From: Leptolyngbya sp. NIES-3755 | GTDB taxonomy: Bacteria; Cyanobacteriota; Cyanobacteriia; Leptolyngbyales; Leptolyngbyaceae | Assembly: GCA_001548435.1 (NCBI GenBank) | Contig: AP017308.1 | Location: 2,427,030-2,491,029, forward strand | Direction: 5' to 3' | Length of the DNA stretch: 64,000 nucleotides | Shown here: one piece after another, positions 53,834 through 63,371 of the stretch | How the letters are laid out: every line of letters begins with the position of its first letter | How positions within the stretch are numbered: the first letter of the stretch is position 1 | Program-made: the position numbers and the translations under genes | Notes under the pieces: generated by a model | The model's database searches: none | Told to the model about the DNA's origin: nothing | The model's input: the letters and a program-made list of their open reading frames with translations, nothing else

Positions 53834-56164
53834 TTACTGCTCTTTTTTTGTGTCAGAGAACAGGCACTTGTCCGAATCACATCCTGCTGGACCTGCTTCG
53901 ATCAAGTCACCACCATCGTGGCGAACTAACGCGGTATAGAAATCATCTGTCGATCGACGTTCCAATACTTCCACCTGCAAGCGATCGAAGGTTGCCTTAT
54001 CAATCTTCTCAAACGGCAGTCTGGGGAACGGTGCATCGAATCGAGCTAACAATGCAGCACTAATGTAGCCTTCATTGTTCTCGATCGCTTGATGAATCCG
54101 AGTTGCCAAAGCTTCGATCTCATCTTCACGAAGCTCGATCGTTGCACTGGTATTGTGCGCCGTATAGTACTTCTGGACTTGCAGATAGAAATCCATCTGT
54201 GCCAAAGCTGAGAACTTCTCAATCTCGATCTGATCGGCTCCCGGAATGTTTGCCCAAGGTACTTCGACCGGAATTTCGACCAACCATTCAGTACAACGCG
54301 GATCAAACGGATCATTTAACAGATTGCCGTTTTCATCTTTGTCAGACTGTGACGGAACAATGCTGTACCCATAATCCAAACAAGCCATGGCAACCGGATC
54401 ATTCTTACGGAAAGTGATTCGACGAATGAATCGTTGAGCTTTCGGAGGATGCCATCCAGAGCTTGCACCTGTGAGCAATGATTTTGTTCCTGCGGGTTGA
54501 ACAGTCGTGCAGCGGTTAGGACGACGAATATTGTGTCGATCGCAGTACTCACCCACGACCCGATGAACAATCTCTTTCCAACGCGATAGATATTCTTTCT
54601 CGCGCTCTTTGAACTGCATTCCGGTTAAGGTGTCCGGTCTGCCCGCTTCCCACCAGCGCAACCATTCAGTACCAAACGCATGAACAAAGAAATCAAACAA
54701 TCCGGTGAAAGACACACCCACGATCGGATCAACTTCTCTTGAATACTGATAGCGTGGTTCTTGGAATTTGTGATTTAACAATGCTGCAACCGAGAGCGCG
54801 CCAGCCGTAAAAGCCTGCTCTTGAGCTTCATAGTCTAAGGGATCAATTTGATTTAAGTGAACCTCAGATAAGTTGCAGTGAAAATTGATACCCAAAATTT
54901 CCCCGCACGGATTCAATCCATACCGTTCCAAGCGGTGTTCAAGCTCTGCGATCGGCATTGTTGGATATCTTTCTTGTATCCATTGTTTCCCATTACCCGC
55001 TTCGTAAGCTTGGATAAAATCAGCTTTGAGTTCGGGAGTCGTCAAGATATCAGCATTCGATCGAGCAATAGCTTCCGGTGCATATTGAATTGCACCTTCA
55101 CCCGAATAGAACTGTTTACGAACCGCATCGATCGATTCTTGCAGCGTCGGCTTGTGATGATAAACGCGAGTATGATTCGCCATTCTTAAGGCATCACGAT
55201 CCGGATCAATCCGCCAGTTGCCTTGCTCGTCCTGTTGCCAGAGATTATCCTTCGCACCTGCAAACTCCGCATCGTCACTGCCGCCTTGACGCATACCCGC
55301 CGAGCGACGCACGTTTCCGGCTACTACGACTACCGCCGCTTCATCGATTAAGAGACAGCATTCAACAGGTGTTAGCTTACGACCTACTGCCTTATTCAAA
55401 ACAGCAGCACAACGCCCGTATAAATTAGGAAGCTTGATTGGATTCGCAACACCACCAAATCCTTTCAACCTTTCACCCGCAGGACGCACCGAACCAAGGT
55501 CGATCGACACTTCCACCTCACCCGTAAAGCGATCGTCACTCGATAGCTCTAACAAGGTTTGATACGACTTCACCCAGCCTTGACGACTATCGCCGACTTG
55601 AATCGTGACTGAATTGCCATCAATTCCGACGATCGTTCGATCTTCTCTCAAGAAATCAGCTACTTCGCCAATTTCTCTCGTAATCTGCACATTCAACCGA
55701 TTGCGAATTTCGGGAAGCTGATTCGTATATTTCGGCTCCAGAACGGCTCCTGTACCGCTGCCCATCATCGCCAAATCCATCATTAGACCAAAGGCTCGCC
55801 AGTCTACAAGATTGGTGCTGGTGCAGTTGTATGATCCAGAGAAATTTTCAGGCTTATTGATCCAAGTCGTGCCACCGACCCAGAGCCAGCGACCGGAGGG
55901 TAAACAGCGCATCGATCGCTGCATCAATTCAATCAATTCCTGTTCTTCTGGGGTAAAATTCCCAAGGTCAGCGAGTCCTTGGATAGTGCGCTGACTCACC
56001 TGTGCCCAAGACTCGCGACGGGTTTCGCTCAGTTTGCGGCTATAGGTTCGGTAAAAAACTGGATTAGCGGCAGGAGCGGAAGCCGGAAATTGACTGTTAT
56101 TAGCATCAAATTCTGGCAAATCAGAGCCAGAGGACTCTTTCGGGCGTGTGATATCCTGAACCAT
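53834..56164 (-). CDS. nrdJ: adenosylcobalamin-dependent class II ribonucleotide reductase
   Basis: A 776-residue enzyme that reduces ribonucleotides to deoxyribonucleotides through a B12-generated thiyl radical. Recognised are GRWLWVGGTTWINKPENFSG near the N-terminus, YGLNPCGEILGINFHCNLSE with the radical-site cysteine and Glu, PAGTKSLLTGASSGWHPPKA and the C-terminal redox pair AGCDSDKCLFSD. It resembles the monomeric triphosphate-type class II reductase. No intein interrupts it, unlike some cyanobacterial nrdJ genes. An NrdR-box-like palindrome lies 52 bases upstream of the start. Confidence 0.94.
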   Translation of the reverse strand: MVQDITRPKESSGSDLPEFDANNSQFPASAPAANPVFYRTYSRKLSETRRESWAQVSQRTIQGLADLGNFTPEEQELIELMQRSMRCLPSGRWLWVGGTTWINKPENFSGSYNCTSTNLVDWRAFGLMMDLAMMGSGTGAVLEPKYTNQLPEIRNRLNVQITREIGEVADFLREDRTIVGIDGNSVTIQVGDSRQGWVKSYQTLLELSSDDRFTGEVEVSIDLGSVRPAGERLKGFGGVANPIKLPNLYGRCAAVLNKAVGRKLTPVECCLLIDEAAVVVVAGNVRRSAGMRQGGSDDAEFAGAKDNLWQQDEQGNWRIDPDRDALRMANHTRVYHHKPTLQESIDAVRKQFYSGEGAIQYAPEAIARSNADILTTPELKADFIQAYEAGNGKQWIQERYPTMPIAELEHRLERYGLNPCGEILGINFHCNLSEVHLNQIDPLDYEAQEQAFTAGALSVAALLNHKFQEPRYQYSREVDPIVGVSFTGLFDFFVHAFGTEWLRWWEAGRPDTLTGMQFKEREKEYLSRWKEIVHRVVGEYCDRHNIRRPNRCTTVQPAGTKSLLTGASSGWHPPKAQRFIRRITFRKNDPVAMACLDYGYSIVPSQSDKDENGNLLNDPFDPRCTEWLVEIPVEVPWANIPGADQIEIEKFSALAQMDFYLQVQKYYTAHNTSATIELREDEIEALATRIHQAIENNEGYISAALLARFDAPFPRLPFEKIDKATFDRLQVEVLERRSTDDFYTALVRHDGGDLIEAGPAGCDSDKCLFSDTKKEQ

Positions 56165-56506
56165 GCGAAACTCCCTTTGATCTAGCGTCCTGTATTGGAT
56201 TTAAGAGATGAGCGACGCTATATATAGCGTTTATGTAGTTAGCGATCTACTCTACACCATCTTTCCGGAATTTGGATCGATCAATTTTTCATCCTTCGAT
56301 CGCACCTAAAAAACTGTGGCAAAAGTATAGAGTAAATTTGTCCTATCCACAATGGCAAAAAAATTGCAATTCTCACTCTGTCTCAAGTTGCGATTCGCGC
56401 CATTTTTCTCGTTTCCATTTCTAAAACCAAGATGCCAATGTCCGGTCCAGTAGCCTAAAATCTGAATAACTTCTTAGATCTCGACTGTCCCCTTTCCAGT
56501 GTAGCC
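56165..56506. other. divergent region nrdJ / TonB-like gene
   Basis: This 342-base spacer carries the NrdR-like palindrome on the nrdJ side. The rest is A/T-rich and shows no convincing frame. A 33-codon frame near 56352 has no ribosome-binding site. I saw no cobalamin-riboswitch B12 box (GCCACTG), although one might be expected for a B12-dependent enzyme. Confidence 0.45.
56216..56231 (-). promoter_or_regulatory. NrdR-box-like palindrome upstream of nrdJ
   Basis: ACGCTATATATAGCGT is a perfect 16-bp palindrome. It fits the NrdR box consensus acaCwAtATaTwGtgt, with GC in place of AC/GT at one position of each arm. It lies 52 bases upstream of the nrdJ start codon, inside the likely promoter. 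A second tandem box about 31 bases away, as is usual, is not obvious on either side. Confidence 0.75.
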
Positions 56507-57592
56507 ATGTCCTCGATCGCGACCTTTTTCCGCACCCTACCCGATACCCTCCAGCAACCCGCTGCACTTGCGATGTTAGGGTCGCTTGGAGCACATCTCT
56601 TGGTTTTTGCGACCCTACCCGCGTTCACCTCTTCAAACGAACCGCGTCCAGAAGCAGAAGTGCGCCGCGTCCGACTGATCGAACCCCCTCAAGGCAGTCC
56701 GGGATCGCAAATTGCGCGATCGCAAGCTGGTCTCCCTCCCGTTCCGAATACTCCCAATAGCAGAATTCAACTGCCGATCGCGGGTTCAGGTAATTCCCCG
56801 ATTCCAAATCCGCTCTACACGCTCCCTGATTTGGCTCCGGTTCCAGTTCCCGGTACGCCCAAGCCTCAATCTTCCGCCGATCGCTTTAACGAACTGCTGC
56901 GTCGTCTTCGGGAGCGTCAGGCACAACAACAGCGCCAACAGCAAATTCCAACGCCTCCGCCACCAAAACCTCCCGCATCTCCGTCGCCTTCCCCGTCACC
57001 GACGATCGCATCTGGGACAACTGTTACGCCCTTTGACCCCAGTACTCTTGAAAAACCGACTCCAGGACAGTCCGGTTCTACCACTGCGACAGCAACTCCA
57101 ACGCCAACTCCCTCGCCTTCCCCGACTCCCACACCGCAGACCCCGAACGATCGACTACTCGCTGCAACCCGCTACATTCCTGAAGGCACAACACGGGACG
57201 ACTATCTCCAAGGCTCAGCCAATCTCACCGCACAACTGAATACCCAATTCCCTGAACGTTGGGACTATATCCGCTTGCAACCGCCTACAGAGCCGACTAG
57301 AGAACTAGATTATCCGCTTCCGTTTGCACTCCAGAACTATCGGCAAAACCCGATCGCGATCGCAGTTTTCGTCGGGAAAGATGGCAAACCGTTACCAAAT
57401 CAACCGCCTGTTGTATTGCAGAGTACGGGGTATCAGATTTTAAACGACAAAGCAATCGAGATTGTGCAAAAAGATGCCAATCAGCCGAATCGATTTCCAG
57501 CGATCGACCAAGATCGACTCCGAGTATTTGTGTATGAATTCAAATTCAAAGCACCGAATACAGGTGGAACTGTGTCGCGGGCGAATCCCTAA
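56507..57592 (+). CDS. TonB-like protein with Pro-rich spacer
   Basis: A 361-residue protein with an N-terminal hydrophobic anchor (ALAMLGSLGAHLLVFATLPA), a long spacer rich in Pro, Ser and Thr that includes an Arg/Gln-rich coiled segment (LRRLRERQAQQQRQQQ), and a C-terminal domain of about 100 residues (NPIAIAVFVGKDGKPLPNQP). That domain ends with the beta-strand-like LRVFVYEFKFK. The plan is that of TonB energy transducers. It differs in sequence from the protein at 38609. No ExbB/ExbD gene is adjacent. It ends one base before convergent prmA. Confidence 0.6.
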   Translation: MSSIATFFRTLPDTLQQPAALAMLGSLGAHLLVFATLPAFTSSNEPRPEAEVRRVRLIEPPQGSPGSQIARSQAGLPPVPNTPNSRIQLPIAGSGNSPIPNPLYTLPDLAPVPVPGTPKPQSSADRFNELLRRLRERQAQQQRQQQIPTPPPPKPPASPSPSPSPTIASGTTVTPFDPSTLEKPTPGQSGSTTATATPTPTPSPSPTPTPQTPNDRLLAATRYIPEGTTRDDYLQGSANLTAQLNTQFPERWDYIRLQPPTEPTRELDYPLPFALQNYRQNPIAIAVFVGKDGKPLPNQPPVVLQSTGYQILNDKAIEIVQKDANQPNRFPAIDQDRLRVFVYEFKFKAPNTGGTVSRANP

Positions 57593-57593
57593 T

Positions 57594-58481
57594 CTACGAT
57601 CGACGCACATTCAAACAACACCAATCGCCGCGTTTCCAAAGTGCAGCCACAATCCAGCCATTCGCCTCTAAAGTGTCTGCAACGGGTTTGGCTTGCTCAA
57701 GTAAAATTCCGCTCAAGACACCCCAACTGGTTGATTTCACAAGCGGAGTCCACTGCGGAATCAAATCGATGATCACTTCCGCCAAAATATTACAAACTAA
57801 ACCATCAACAGGCTGATCAATCAATTGAATCAGTTCTGAAACACTACCTTGATCGACGATTAATCGGTTTGGATCAATATGGTTTAGTTCAATGTTCTCT
57901 TTCGTTGCTTTAACTGCTAATGGATCGGTATCGACTGCATACGCCTTCTTTGCACCCATTAATAATGCACCGACTGAGAGAATCCCAGATCCGCAGCCGA
58001 CATCAGCGATCGTACTCTTCTCTGGTTCTTCCCCCAGTCGCATCTCCAATGCTTCTAAACAAAGTTGCGTCGTGGCATGATCCCCCGTTCCAAATGCAAC
58101 ACCGGGTTCAAGCTGCATTACGATTCGGTTACTTGCTGGGACGGGCAACCACGCAGGATTGATTAGAAAGCGATCGCCGATTTCTTGTGGCTTCCAGTAG
58201 GTTTTCCAACTGCTCGACCAATCTTCCTCGTCAATGATCCGCCATTGTACGATCGGGGTCTGCAACTTCATACAGAGCGCATCTTGTCTGAGCAACAAAG
58301 AAAACGCAGATAAATCTAATAGTTGTACTTGCTGTTGTGGTAGATAACCAGAAACGACACAAGACGCGCCTTGTGATTGACTCGAAGCGCCTCGACATCC
58401 GAAGTTCTCGAATCGCCAAATTGCCGTCTCTTCAAGAGCCGCATCACAGAAAACCTGAATTTCCCACCAACTGTTTGACAT
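57594..58481 (-). CDS. prmA: ribosomal protein L11 methyltransferase
   Basis: A 295-residue S-adenosylmethionine-dependent methyltransferase that trimethylates ribosomal protein L11. The Rossmann motif I is [20 protein letters not shown], and [19 protein letters not shown] and [19 protein letters not shown] are typical. The N-terminal substrate domain starts [20 protein letters not shown]. It follows serA by 46 bases on the same strand, a common cyanobacterial pairing. It is convergent with the TonB-like gene. Confidence 0.93.
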   Translation of the reverse strand: MSNSWWEIQVFCDAALEETAIWRFENFGCRGASSQSQGASCVVSGYLPQQQVQLLDLSAFSLLLRQDALCMKLQTPIVQWRIIDEEDWSSSWKTYWKPQEIGDRFLINPAWLPVPASNRIVMQLEPGVAFGTGDHATTQLCLEALEMRLGEEPEKSTIADVGCGSGILSVGALLMGAKKAYAVDTDPLAVKATKENIELNHIDPNRLIVDQGSVSELIQLIDQPVDGLVCNILAEVIIDLIPQWTPLVKSTSWGVLSGILLEQAKPVADTLEANGWIVAALWKRGDWCCLNVRRS

Positions 58482-58527
58482 AGTGTTGCAAATAAAGGGT
58501 GAAGGACTACTCCACCCTCAGCGAATC

Positions 58528-60108
58528 TTACAAAGTGACGGTATAAGCGTCTCGAATTCCAGAGACTTCTTTAATCTGATTCAGAATGTTTTCTGGCAGC
58601 GGATCATCAATGCTCAGAACCATCACTGCATCGCCTCGAACAATCTTCCGCCCGACCTGCATACTGGCAATGTTGACATTCGATTCACCAAGCAGTGAAC
58701 CAATTCGTCCAATGATTCCCGGTGTGTCTCGGTGCAAGGTAAATAACATATAGCGATTCGGCGGAACATTGACCGGAAACTCGTTAATGCTCGTAATCCG
58801 AATTTCATCATCTCCGAGCAATGCACCTGTGACCGAATGTTCTCCAAGTGTTCCTTTCGCAGATAAATGCAGTGATCCAGCATAGTCTTTGATCGAAGCA
58901 TCACGAGTTTCAATCACGCGAATTCCACGCTCTTTTGCTTCGATGCTGGCGTTGACATAGTTCACTCGCTCTTGAAGTGCAGGGGACAACAATCCTTTCA
59001 AAGCTGCAATCACGATCGGTTGACTTTGATTGGTTGCTAAATCGCCGCGTAGCCCAATGTTCAGCGATTCGATTCGTCCACCTGCTAACTGTCCAACCAT
59101 CTTTCCGAGCGTTTCCGCTAACTGTAAGTATGGCTTCAGTTGCTCCATCACATCAGGACGCAATCCTGGAATGTTGACTGCCGATCGAGCAGGTTCACCG
59201 AGCAACACATCCCGAATTTGTTCTGCGACATCGATCGCCACATTCACCTGAGCTTCTTCGGTCGAGGCTCCTAAGTGTGGAGTCAGAACAATCTCTTTAC
59301 CTAACGCTGTGAGCGGCGATTCTCCTAAAGGTTCAGACGAGAATACATCTAATGCGGCTCCCGCAATCTTTCCAGCTTTGAGTGCTTCAGCGATCGCAGT
59401 TTCATCAATGATTCCACCCCGTGCACAGTTAATGATGCGAACGTTCGGTTTCATTTTCGCGATCGACTCTGCGTTGATCAAATTCGCAGTCTCTGAAGTC
59501 TTAGGAATGTGCAACGTAATATAGTCTGCTGACTGGAACAATACATCCAATTCCACCAAACTACAGCCCAACTGTTCCGCCCGTTCCAGTGAGATGAACG
59601 GATCATAGGCAAGCAACTTCATACCCATTGCTCTCGCAACTGTGGCAACGTGCGCTCCAATCTTACCTAAGCCAACTACACCAAGGGTTTTGTTGTAAAC
59701 CTCATTTCCGGTGTAGCTCTTTCGATCCCATTTTCCTTGTTTCAGCTTCTCATTCGCTTCCGGAATGTAGCGCGACAAAGACAACATCATCGCCAACGTA
59801 TGTTCCGCCGCAGCGATCGTATTTCCTTCAGGCGAGTTGACAACAATAATTCCTTTTCGAGTGGCAGCAGGCACATCGACGTTATCCACACCGACACCAG
59901 CCCGCCCAACAATTTTCAGATTGCGTCCCGCTTCGATCACTTCAGCAGTGACGCGGGTTCCAGAGCGAATCATGATGGCATCATAGTCTGGAATGACTTC
60001 AACAAGCTGCTCTTTTGTGAGATCAGTTTTGACATCCACTTGAGCGACTTGCGACAAAATATCAATTCCAACTTGGTCGATCGGATCAGAAACAAGAACC
60101 TTGGGCAT
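58528..60108 (-). CDS. serA: D-3-phosphoglycerate dehydrogenase
   Basis: The first enzyme of serine synthesis oxidises 3-phosphoglycerate. This long 526-residue type has an N-terminal catalytic and NAD domain ([50 protein letters not shown] and the catalytic His in [13 protein letters not shown]), an allosteric-substrate-binding domain in the middle and a C-terminal ACT domain ([20 protein letters not shown]) that usually binds serine. MPKVLVSDP is the likely start; an upstream start at 60165 is less conserved. It is followed by prmA. Confidence 0.95.
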   Translation of the reverse strand: MPKVLVSDPIDQVGIDILSQVAQVDVKTDLTKEQLVEVIPDYDAIMIRSGTRVTAEVIEAGRNLKIVGRAGVGVDNVDVPAATRKGIIVVNSPEGNTIAAAEHTLAMMLSLSRYIPEANEKLKQGKWDRKSYTGNEVYNKTLGVVGLGKIGAHVATVARAMGMKLLAYDPFISLERAEQLGCSLVELDVLFQSADYITLHIPKTSETANLINAESIAKMKPNVRIINCARGGIIDETAIAEALKAGKIAGAALDVFSSEPLGESPLTALGKEIVLTPHLGASTEEAQVNVAIDVAEQIRDVLLGEPARSAVNIPGLRPDVMEQLKPYLQLAETLGKMVGQLAGGRIESLNIGLRGDLATNQSQPIVIAALKGLLSPALQERVNYVNASIEAKERGIRVIETRDASIKDYAGSLHLSAKGTLGEHSVTGALLGDDEIRITSINEFPVNVPPNRYMLFTLHRDTPGIIGRIGSLLGESNVNIASMQVGRKIVRGDAVMVLSIDDPLPENILNQIKEVSGIRDAYTVTL

Positions 60109-60279
60109 AACGGCGGGCGGGGCGAGTGAGTAGATTGTGAAAAATTCAGTCTCCGAGTTTTCCACAGATAGTCATTCTAGTAGATCCCGGTAATTCCCCC
60201 CATTCATTCCTGAAAAGTTTTTGATTTGGGTCTTGACGCAGCCTTTATCATGAGAACAGCGTTACTAGAGCCTTTGATT

Positions 60280-61059
60280 ATGGTTCGTTTAGATGCGACT
60301 CCTCCCCAATCGGAAACGTCTGAATCTCTTTTAGTTGAAACTGGCTCTTTAGAGTTGGTTTCTCCAGAAGGGGTTAAATTTCCTCCGACTAATCTTTACA
60401 GTGATGAGCCACCCTTGGAAACCGATTTTCACCGTCGCCAAATTGATCTATTGATTCGACTGCTTGAATTCTGGTGGAGCGATCGCCAAGATTTTTACAT
60501 TTCTGGTAATCTAACCGTCTACTACAATGAGCAGCAATTAAGAAAACGAGATTTTCGAGGTCCGGATGTCTTCGTCGTTCTAGGGGCGGAAAAGCGCGAT
60601 CGACGCAGTTGGGCAACCTGGGAAGAAGGCGGCAAATATCCGAACGTAGTCATTGAACTCCTGTCTAATTCAACGGCAACGGTTGATCGTGGTAAGAAAA
60701 AAGATCTTTATCAAGATGTATGGCGCGTTCCAGAATATTACTGGTTCCATCCCGAAACGATGGAGTTCGCTGGATTCCGATTGATTGGCGGAACCTATGC
60801 CGAGATCGAGCCAACTGAAGACGGCAGATTACCGAGTGAACAATTGGGCTTAGAGTTGGGAATTCACGATCGACAATTACGCTGGTTCACCGCAGGAGAT
60901 TTGATCCCGTTCCCTGAAGAAGTAGAACGGCAGCGAACAGAACAAGAACACCAACGAGCAGAACAAGAACACCAACGAGCAGAACAAGAACGCCAAGCCA
61001 AAGAGCGATTGGCAAATTATTTACGATCGCAAGGCATCGATCCGGATCAGATCACCTGA
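60280..61059 (+). CDS. Uma2/DUF820 family protein with heptad-repeat tail
   Basis: A 259-residue second Uma2 family member. Conserved parts of the nuclease-like core are FYISGNLTVYYNEQQ, GPDVFVVLGAEKRDRRSW and PNVVIELLSNSTATVDRGKK, so the Asp, Glu and Lys positions are kept. The C-terminus is a coiled coil with AEQEHQR repeats, encoded by identical 21-base units. MVRLDATPPQS is taken as the start; earlier in-frame starts exist at 60226 and 60250. It differs enough from the protein at 5251 to be an old paralogue. Function is not established. Confidence 0.83.
   Translation: MVRLDATPPQSETSESLLVETGSLELVSPEGVKFPPTNLYSDEPPLETDFHRRQIDLLIRLLEFWWSDRQDFYISGNLTVYYNEQQLRKRDFRGPDVFVVLGAEKRDRRSWATWEEGGKYPNVVIELLSNSTATVDRGKKKDLYQDVWRVPEYYWFHPETMEFAGFRLIGGTYAEIEPTEDGRLPSEQLGLELGIHDRQLRWFTAGDLIPFPEEVERQRTEQEHQRAEQEHQRAEQERQAKERLANYLRSQGIDPDQIT
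60940..60981 (+). repeat. two identical 21-bp units in Uma2 gene
   Basis: GAACAAGAACACCAACGAGC-A occurs exactly at 60940-60960 and 60961-60981; the next unit begins the same way at 60982 and then diverges. Each encodes EQEHQRA. It is the same period as the repeats in the other Uma2 gene, though a different sequence. Confidence 0.85.
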
Positions 61060-61093
61060 TAAGATTCCTAACAAACGAGTAACGGTGATTTAG

Positions 61094-61378
61094 ATGAGTA
61101 CCGAAAACACGACTGGGGCAGATGCGATCGATGTCGCGATCGCAAAAGGAATCGATTTCGATGGATCTCCGATTCCCGCTGAGAAATTAGATTTGTATAA
61201 CAAAGTGATGGCACTTGAGGCTGGACGGCAACGCAGCGGAGTCTCGAACACGATGCGATCGAGAATTGTTCGCATCGGTGCAAAACACATTCCTCAAGAT
61301 GAACTGAATCAACAGCTTGAAGCAGCAGGATTCGCCCCGCTTAAAGAGAAAGAAATCGCCTTTTTCTATAACAAATAA
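61094..61378 (+). CDS. DUF4090 family protein
   Basis: A 94-residue protein of a small family (DUF4090) that I know only from cyanobacteria; its function is unknown. It opens with an acidic low-complexity stretch, then AIAKGIDFDGSPIPAEKLDL, the basic RQRSGVSNTMRSRIVRIGAK and a C-terminal LKEKEIAFFYNK. The basic centre could bind nucleic acid. It begins 35 bases after the Uma2 gene, and its stop is directly followed by the dehydratase ATG, so the next gene is probably cotranslated. Confidence 0.82.
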   Translation: MSTENTTGADAIDVAIAKGIDFDGSPIPAEKLDLYNKVMALEAGRQRSGVSNTMRSRIVRIGAKHIPQDELNQQLEAAGFAPLKEKEIAFFYNK

Positions 61379-62389
61379 ATGTCTGTCACCTACTCGGATA
61401 TCTTAGCGGCTGCCGATCGTCTCTCAGGTGTCGCACACAAAACGCCCGTGATCACCTCGAATACGGTGAATCAAAAAACGGGTGCTCAAGTGTTTTTCAA
61501 GTGCGAGAACTTTCAGCGATCAGGGTCGTTTAAGTTCCGAGGGGCTTACAATGCAATGTCCCAATTAACCGATGAACAGCGCAAACAAGGTGTAGTCGCT
61601 TATTCATCCGGTAATCATGGGCAAGCTTTAGCCTTAGCAGGTCAAATTCTCGATGTACCTGTCACGATCGTGATGCCCAATGATGCGCCCGCTGTGAAAA
61701 AAGCCGCTACACAGAGTTACGAAGCAGAGGTGATCTTTTACAATCGTGCCTTTGAAAAACGCGAAGAAGTCACGCAAAAGATCGCAGACGATCGAGGTTT
61801 AACTTTAATTCCACCCTTTGATTTTGCTTCAGTGATTGCAGGTCAAGGCACTACAGCAAAAGAACTAATCGAAGAAGTTGGCGATTTAGATGTTCTACTC
61901 GTTTGCTGTGGCGGTGGAGGATTGATATCGGGATGTGCGATCGCAGCTAATACCTTAGTTCCGAACTGTCAAATTATTGGAGTCGAACCGAAACGAGCCG
62001 ATGATGCGACTCGATCGTTCTATAGTAAAATGCTGCAAATTGTAGAGAATCCGAATACGATCGCGGATGGTGCAAGAACTCGATCGCTTGGAACTCTAAC
62101 ATTCCCATTAGTTCTCGAATACGTTGATGAAATGGTTACAGTGTCCGAAGCTGCAATTTTACGAACATTGTTCTTCGTTTGGGAACGGCTCAAAATTGTG
62201 GTCGAACCAACTGGAGTTTTAGCTGCAACTGCATTACTAGAAGGCATTGTTTCTTTTCCCGATGCCAAAGTTGGGGTGATCATCAGTGGTGGAAATGTTG
62301 ACCTCAAAGAAGTTGGAAAGCTATTTAGTAAAGCGACTCCACGGGAAAAAGCGTCCAAACGTCTTCCGCTTGCTCCAGAAATGAGTTGA
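61379..62389 (+). CDS. serine/threonine dehydratase (or serine racemase type)
   Basis: A 336-residue fold-type II pyridoxal-phosphate enzyme without the regulatory ACT-like domain of biosynthetic IlvA. Seen are GSFKFRGAYNAM with the cofactor lysine, SSGNHGQALALAG and CCGGGGLISGCAI for the phosphate. This class includes catabolic threonine dehydratase, serine racemase and threo-3-hydroxyaspartate ammonia-lyase, and sequence alone does not separate them. The ATG abuts the stop codon of the DUF4090 gene. Not annotated as ilvA because of the missing C-terminal domain. Confidence 0.88.
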   Translation: MSVTYSDILAAADRLSGVAHKTPVITSNTVNQKTGAQVFFKCENFQRSGSFKFRGAYNAMSQLTDEQRKQGVVAYSSGNHGQALALAGQILDVPVTIVMPNDAPAVKKAATQSYEAEVIFYNRAFEKREEVTQKIADDRGLTLIPPFDFASVIAGQGTTAKELIEEVGDLDVLLVCCGGGGLISGCAIAANTLVPNCQIIGVEPKRADDATRSFYSKMLQIVENPNTIADGARTRSLGTLTFPLVLEYVDEMVTVSEAAILRTLFFVWERLKIVVEPTGVLAATALLEGIVSFPDAKVGVIISGGNVDLKEVGKLFSKATPREKASKRLPLAPEMS

Positions 62390-62491
62390 TCTCCGGAACA
62401 AATTTATTCTTTGTTGTAGTTGCTCGACAAGAGGAGTGTAAGGATTTACTGGGTACGCTAATTTATCCAACTCAACCAAGGACAAACCTGT

Positions 62492-63307
62492 ATGCAAGCT
62501 TCCTTGAATCGTCGATCGATGATTCCGATGTTCATTGCATTTGCCCTACTCGGATTCGGTGGACTAATCACCTTACTGCGCTCCGTGACTGTGATCCAAA
62601 CTGGAGAAATTGGCATTGTTGATCTCTATGGTCAAGTTTCTGATCAACCGCTAACCCCTGGTATTCACCTGAAAAATCCAATGGCTCGAAAGACCACGTT
62701 TTCAACCCAAATTCGGGAAGTCAAGGAAACACTAGAGACACCGACCAAGGATGGTTTAATGCTCACGGTGGATGTGAGTGTTCTCTATCGCATTGATCCA
62801 AGCAAAGCAAAACAGCTTTATCAAACCGTTGGGACGAACTATGAGGAAGTGATTTTAGTGCCTCAAATCCGATCGATGATTCGGGCTGCAACTGCAACCT
62901 ATCAGTTCAACACGATTTACACGAGCGATCGCGAAAAACTGGCTCAACAGCTTCGGGACAATTTGAACAAAACCTTGAACGATCGCGGCATCATCATTGA
63001 AGAAACGCCGCTGCGGAGTGTCACGCTTCCCGACAGCATTAACCAATCGGTGCAAGAACGGCTCAAAGCTGAACAAGAAAGTCAGCGGATGAAATTTGTG
63101 CTGGAGAAAGAGCGACAAGAAGCCGATCGTAAACGCATCGAAGCTCAAGGAAATGCAGATGCTCAGAAGATTCTGGCGCAAGGACTAACGGATCAAACTC
63201 TGCGATTCAAGCAAATTGAAGCCATGCAAGAATTAGCAAAATCCCAGAATTCCAAAGTGATTGTAATGAATGGCAATCAGAATGCACCTGTGATGTTGCA
63301 ACCGTAG
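62492..63307 (+). CDS. SPFH/prohibitin-like membrane protein
   Basis: A 271-residue prohibitin-family protein. An N-terminal span (IPMFIAFALLGFGGLITLL) is followed by the SPFH domain (VIQTGEIGIVDLYGQVSDQP, LTVDVSVLYRIDPSKAKQLY) and a coiled region (RLKAEQESQRMKFVLEKERQ). The C-terminus is KVIVMNGNQNAPVMLQP. It is a paralogue of the SPFH protein at 16673, but more like canonical prohibitin. It begins about 100 bases after the dehydratase gene and ends before a hairpin shared with a convergent gene. Confidence 0.9.
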   Translation: MQASLNRRSMIPMFIAFALLGFGGLITLLRSVTVIQTGEIGIVDLYGQVSDQPLTPGIHLKNPMARKTTFSTQIREVKETLETPTKDGLMLTVDVSVLYRIDPSKAKQLYQTVGTNYEEVILVPQIRSMIRAATATYQFNTIYTSDREKLAQQLRDNLNKTLNDRGIIIEETPLRSVTLPDSINQSVQERLKAEQESQRMKFVLEKERQEADRKRIEAQGNADAQKILAQGLTDQTLRFKQIEAMQELAKSQNSKVIVMNGNQNAPVMLQP

Positions 63308-63314
63308 GACTGAA

Positions 63315-63366
63315 GTTCCTGTTAAGGTGAACAGAACTTTTTCATTTGATTCACTTTAACAGGAAC
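63315..63366. terminator. bidirectional hairpin between convergent genes
   Basis: GTTCCTGTTAAGGTGAA (63315-63331) pairs with TTCACTTTAACAGGAAC (63350-63366), 17 bases with one mismatch and an 18-base loop. It lies between the convergent SPFH gene and the Cys-rich gene and could terminate both. Confidence 0.65.
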
Positions 63367-63371
63367 CAATA

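Noticed and set aside
53834-56164. Intein in nrdJ
   Set aside because: The reductase domains run without interruption and the length is normal; no splicing-type Cys/His-Asn blocks are seen.
56165-56506. Cobalamin riboswitch upstream of nrdJ
   Set aside because: No B12-box-like sequence was seen near the start; the NrdR-like palindrome explains the visible structure better.
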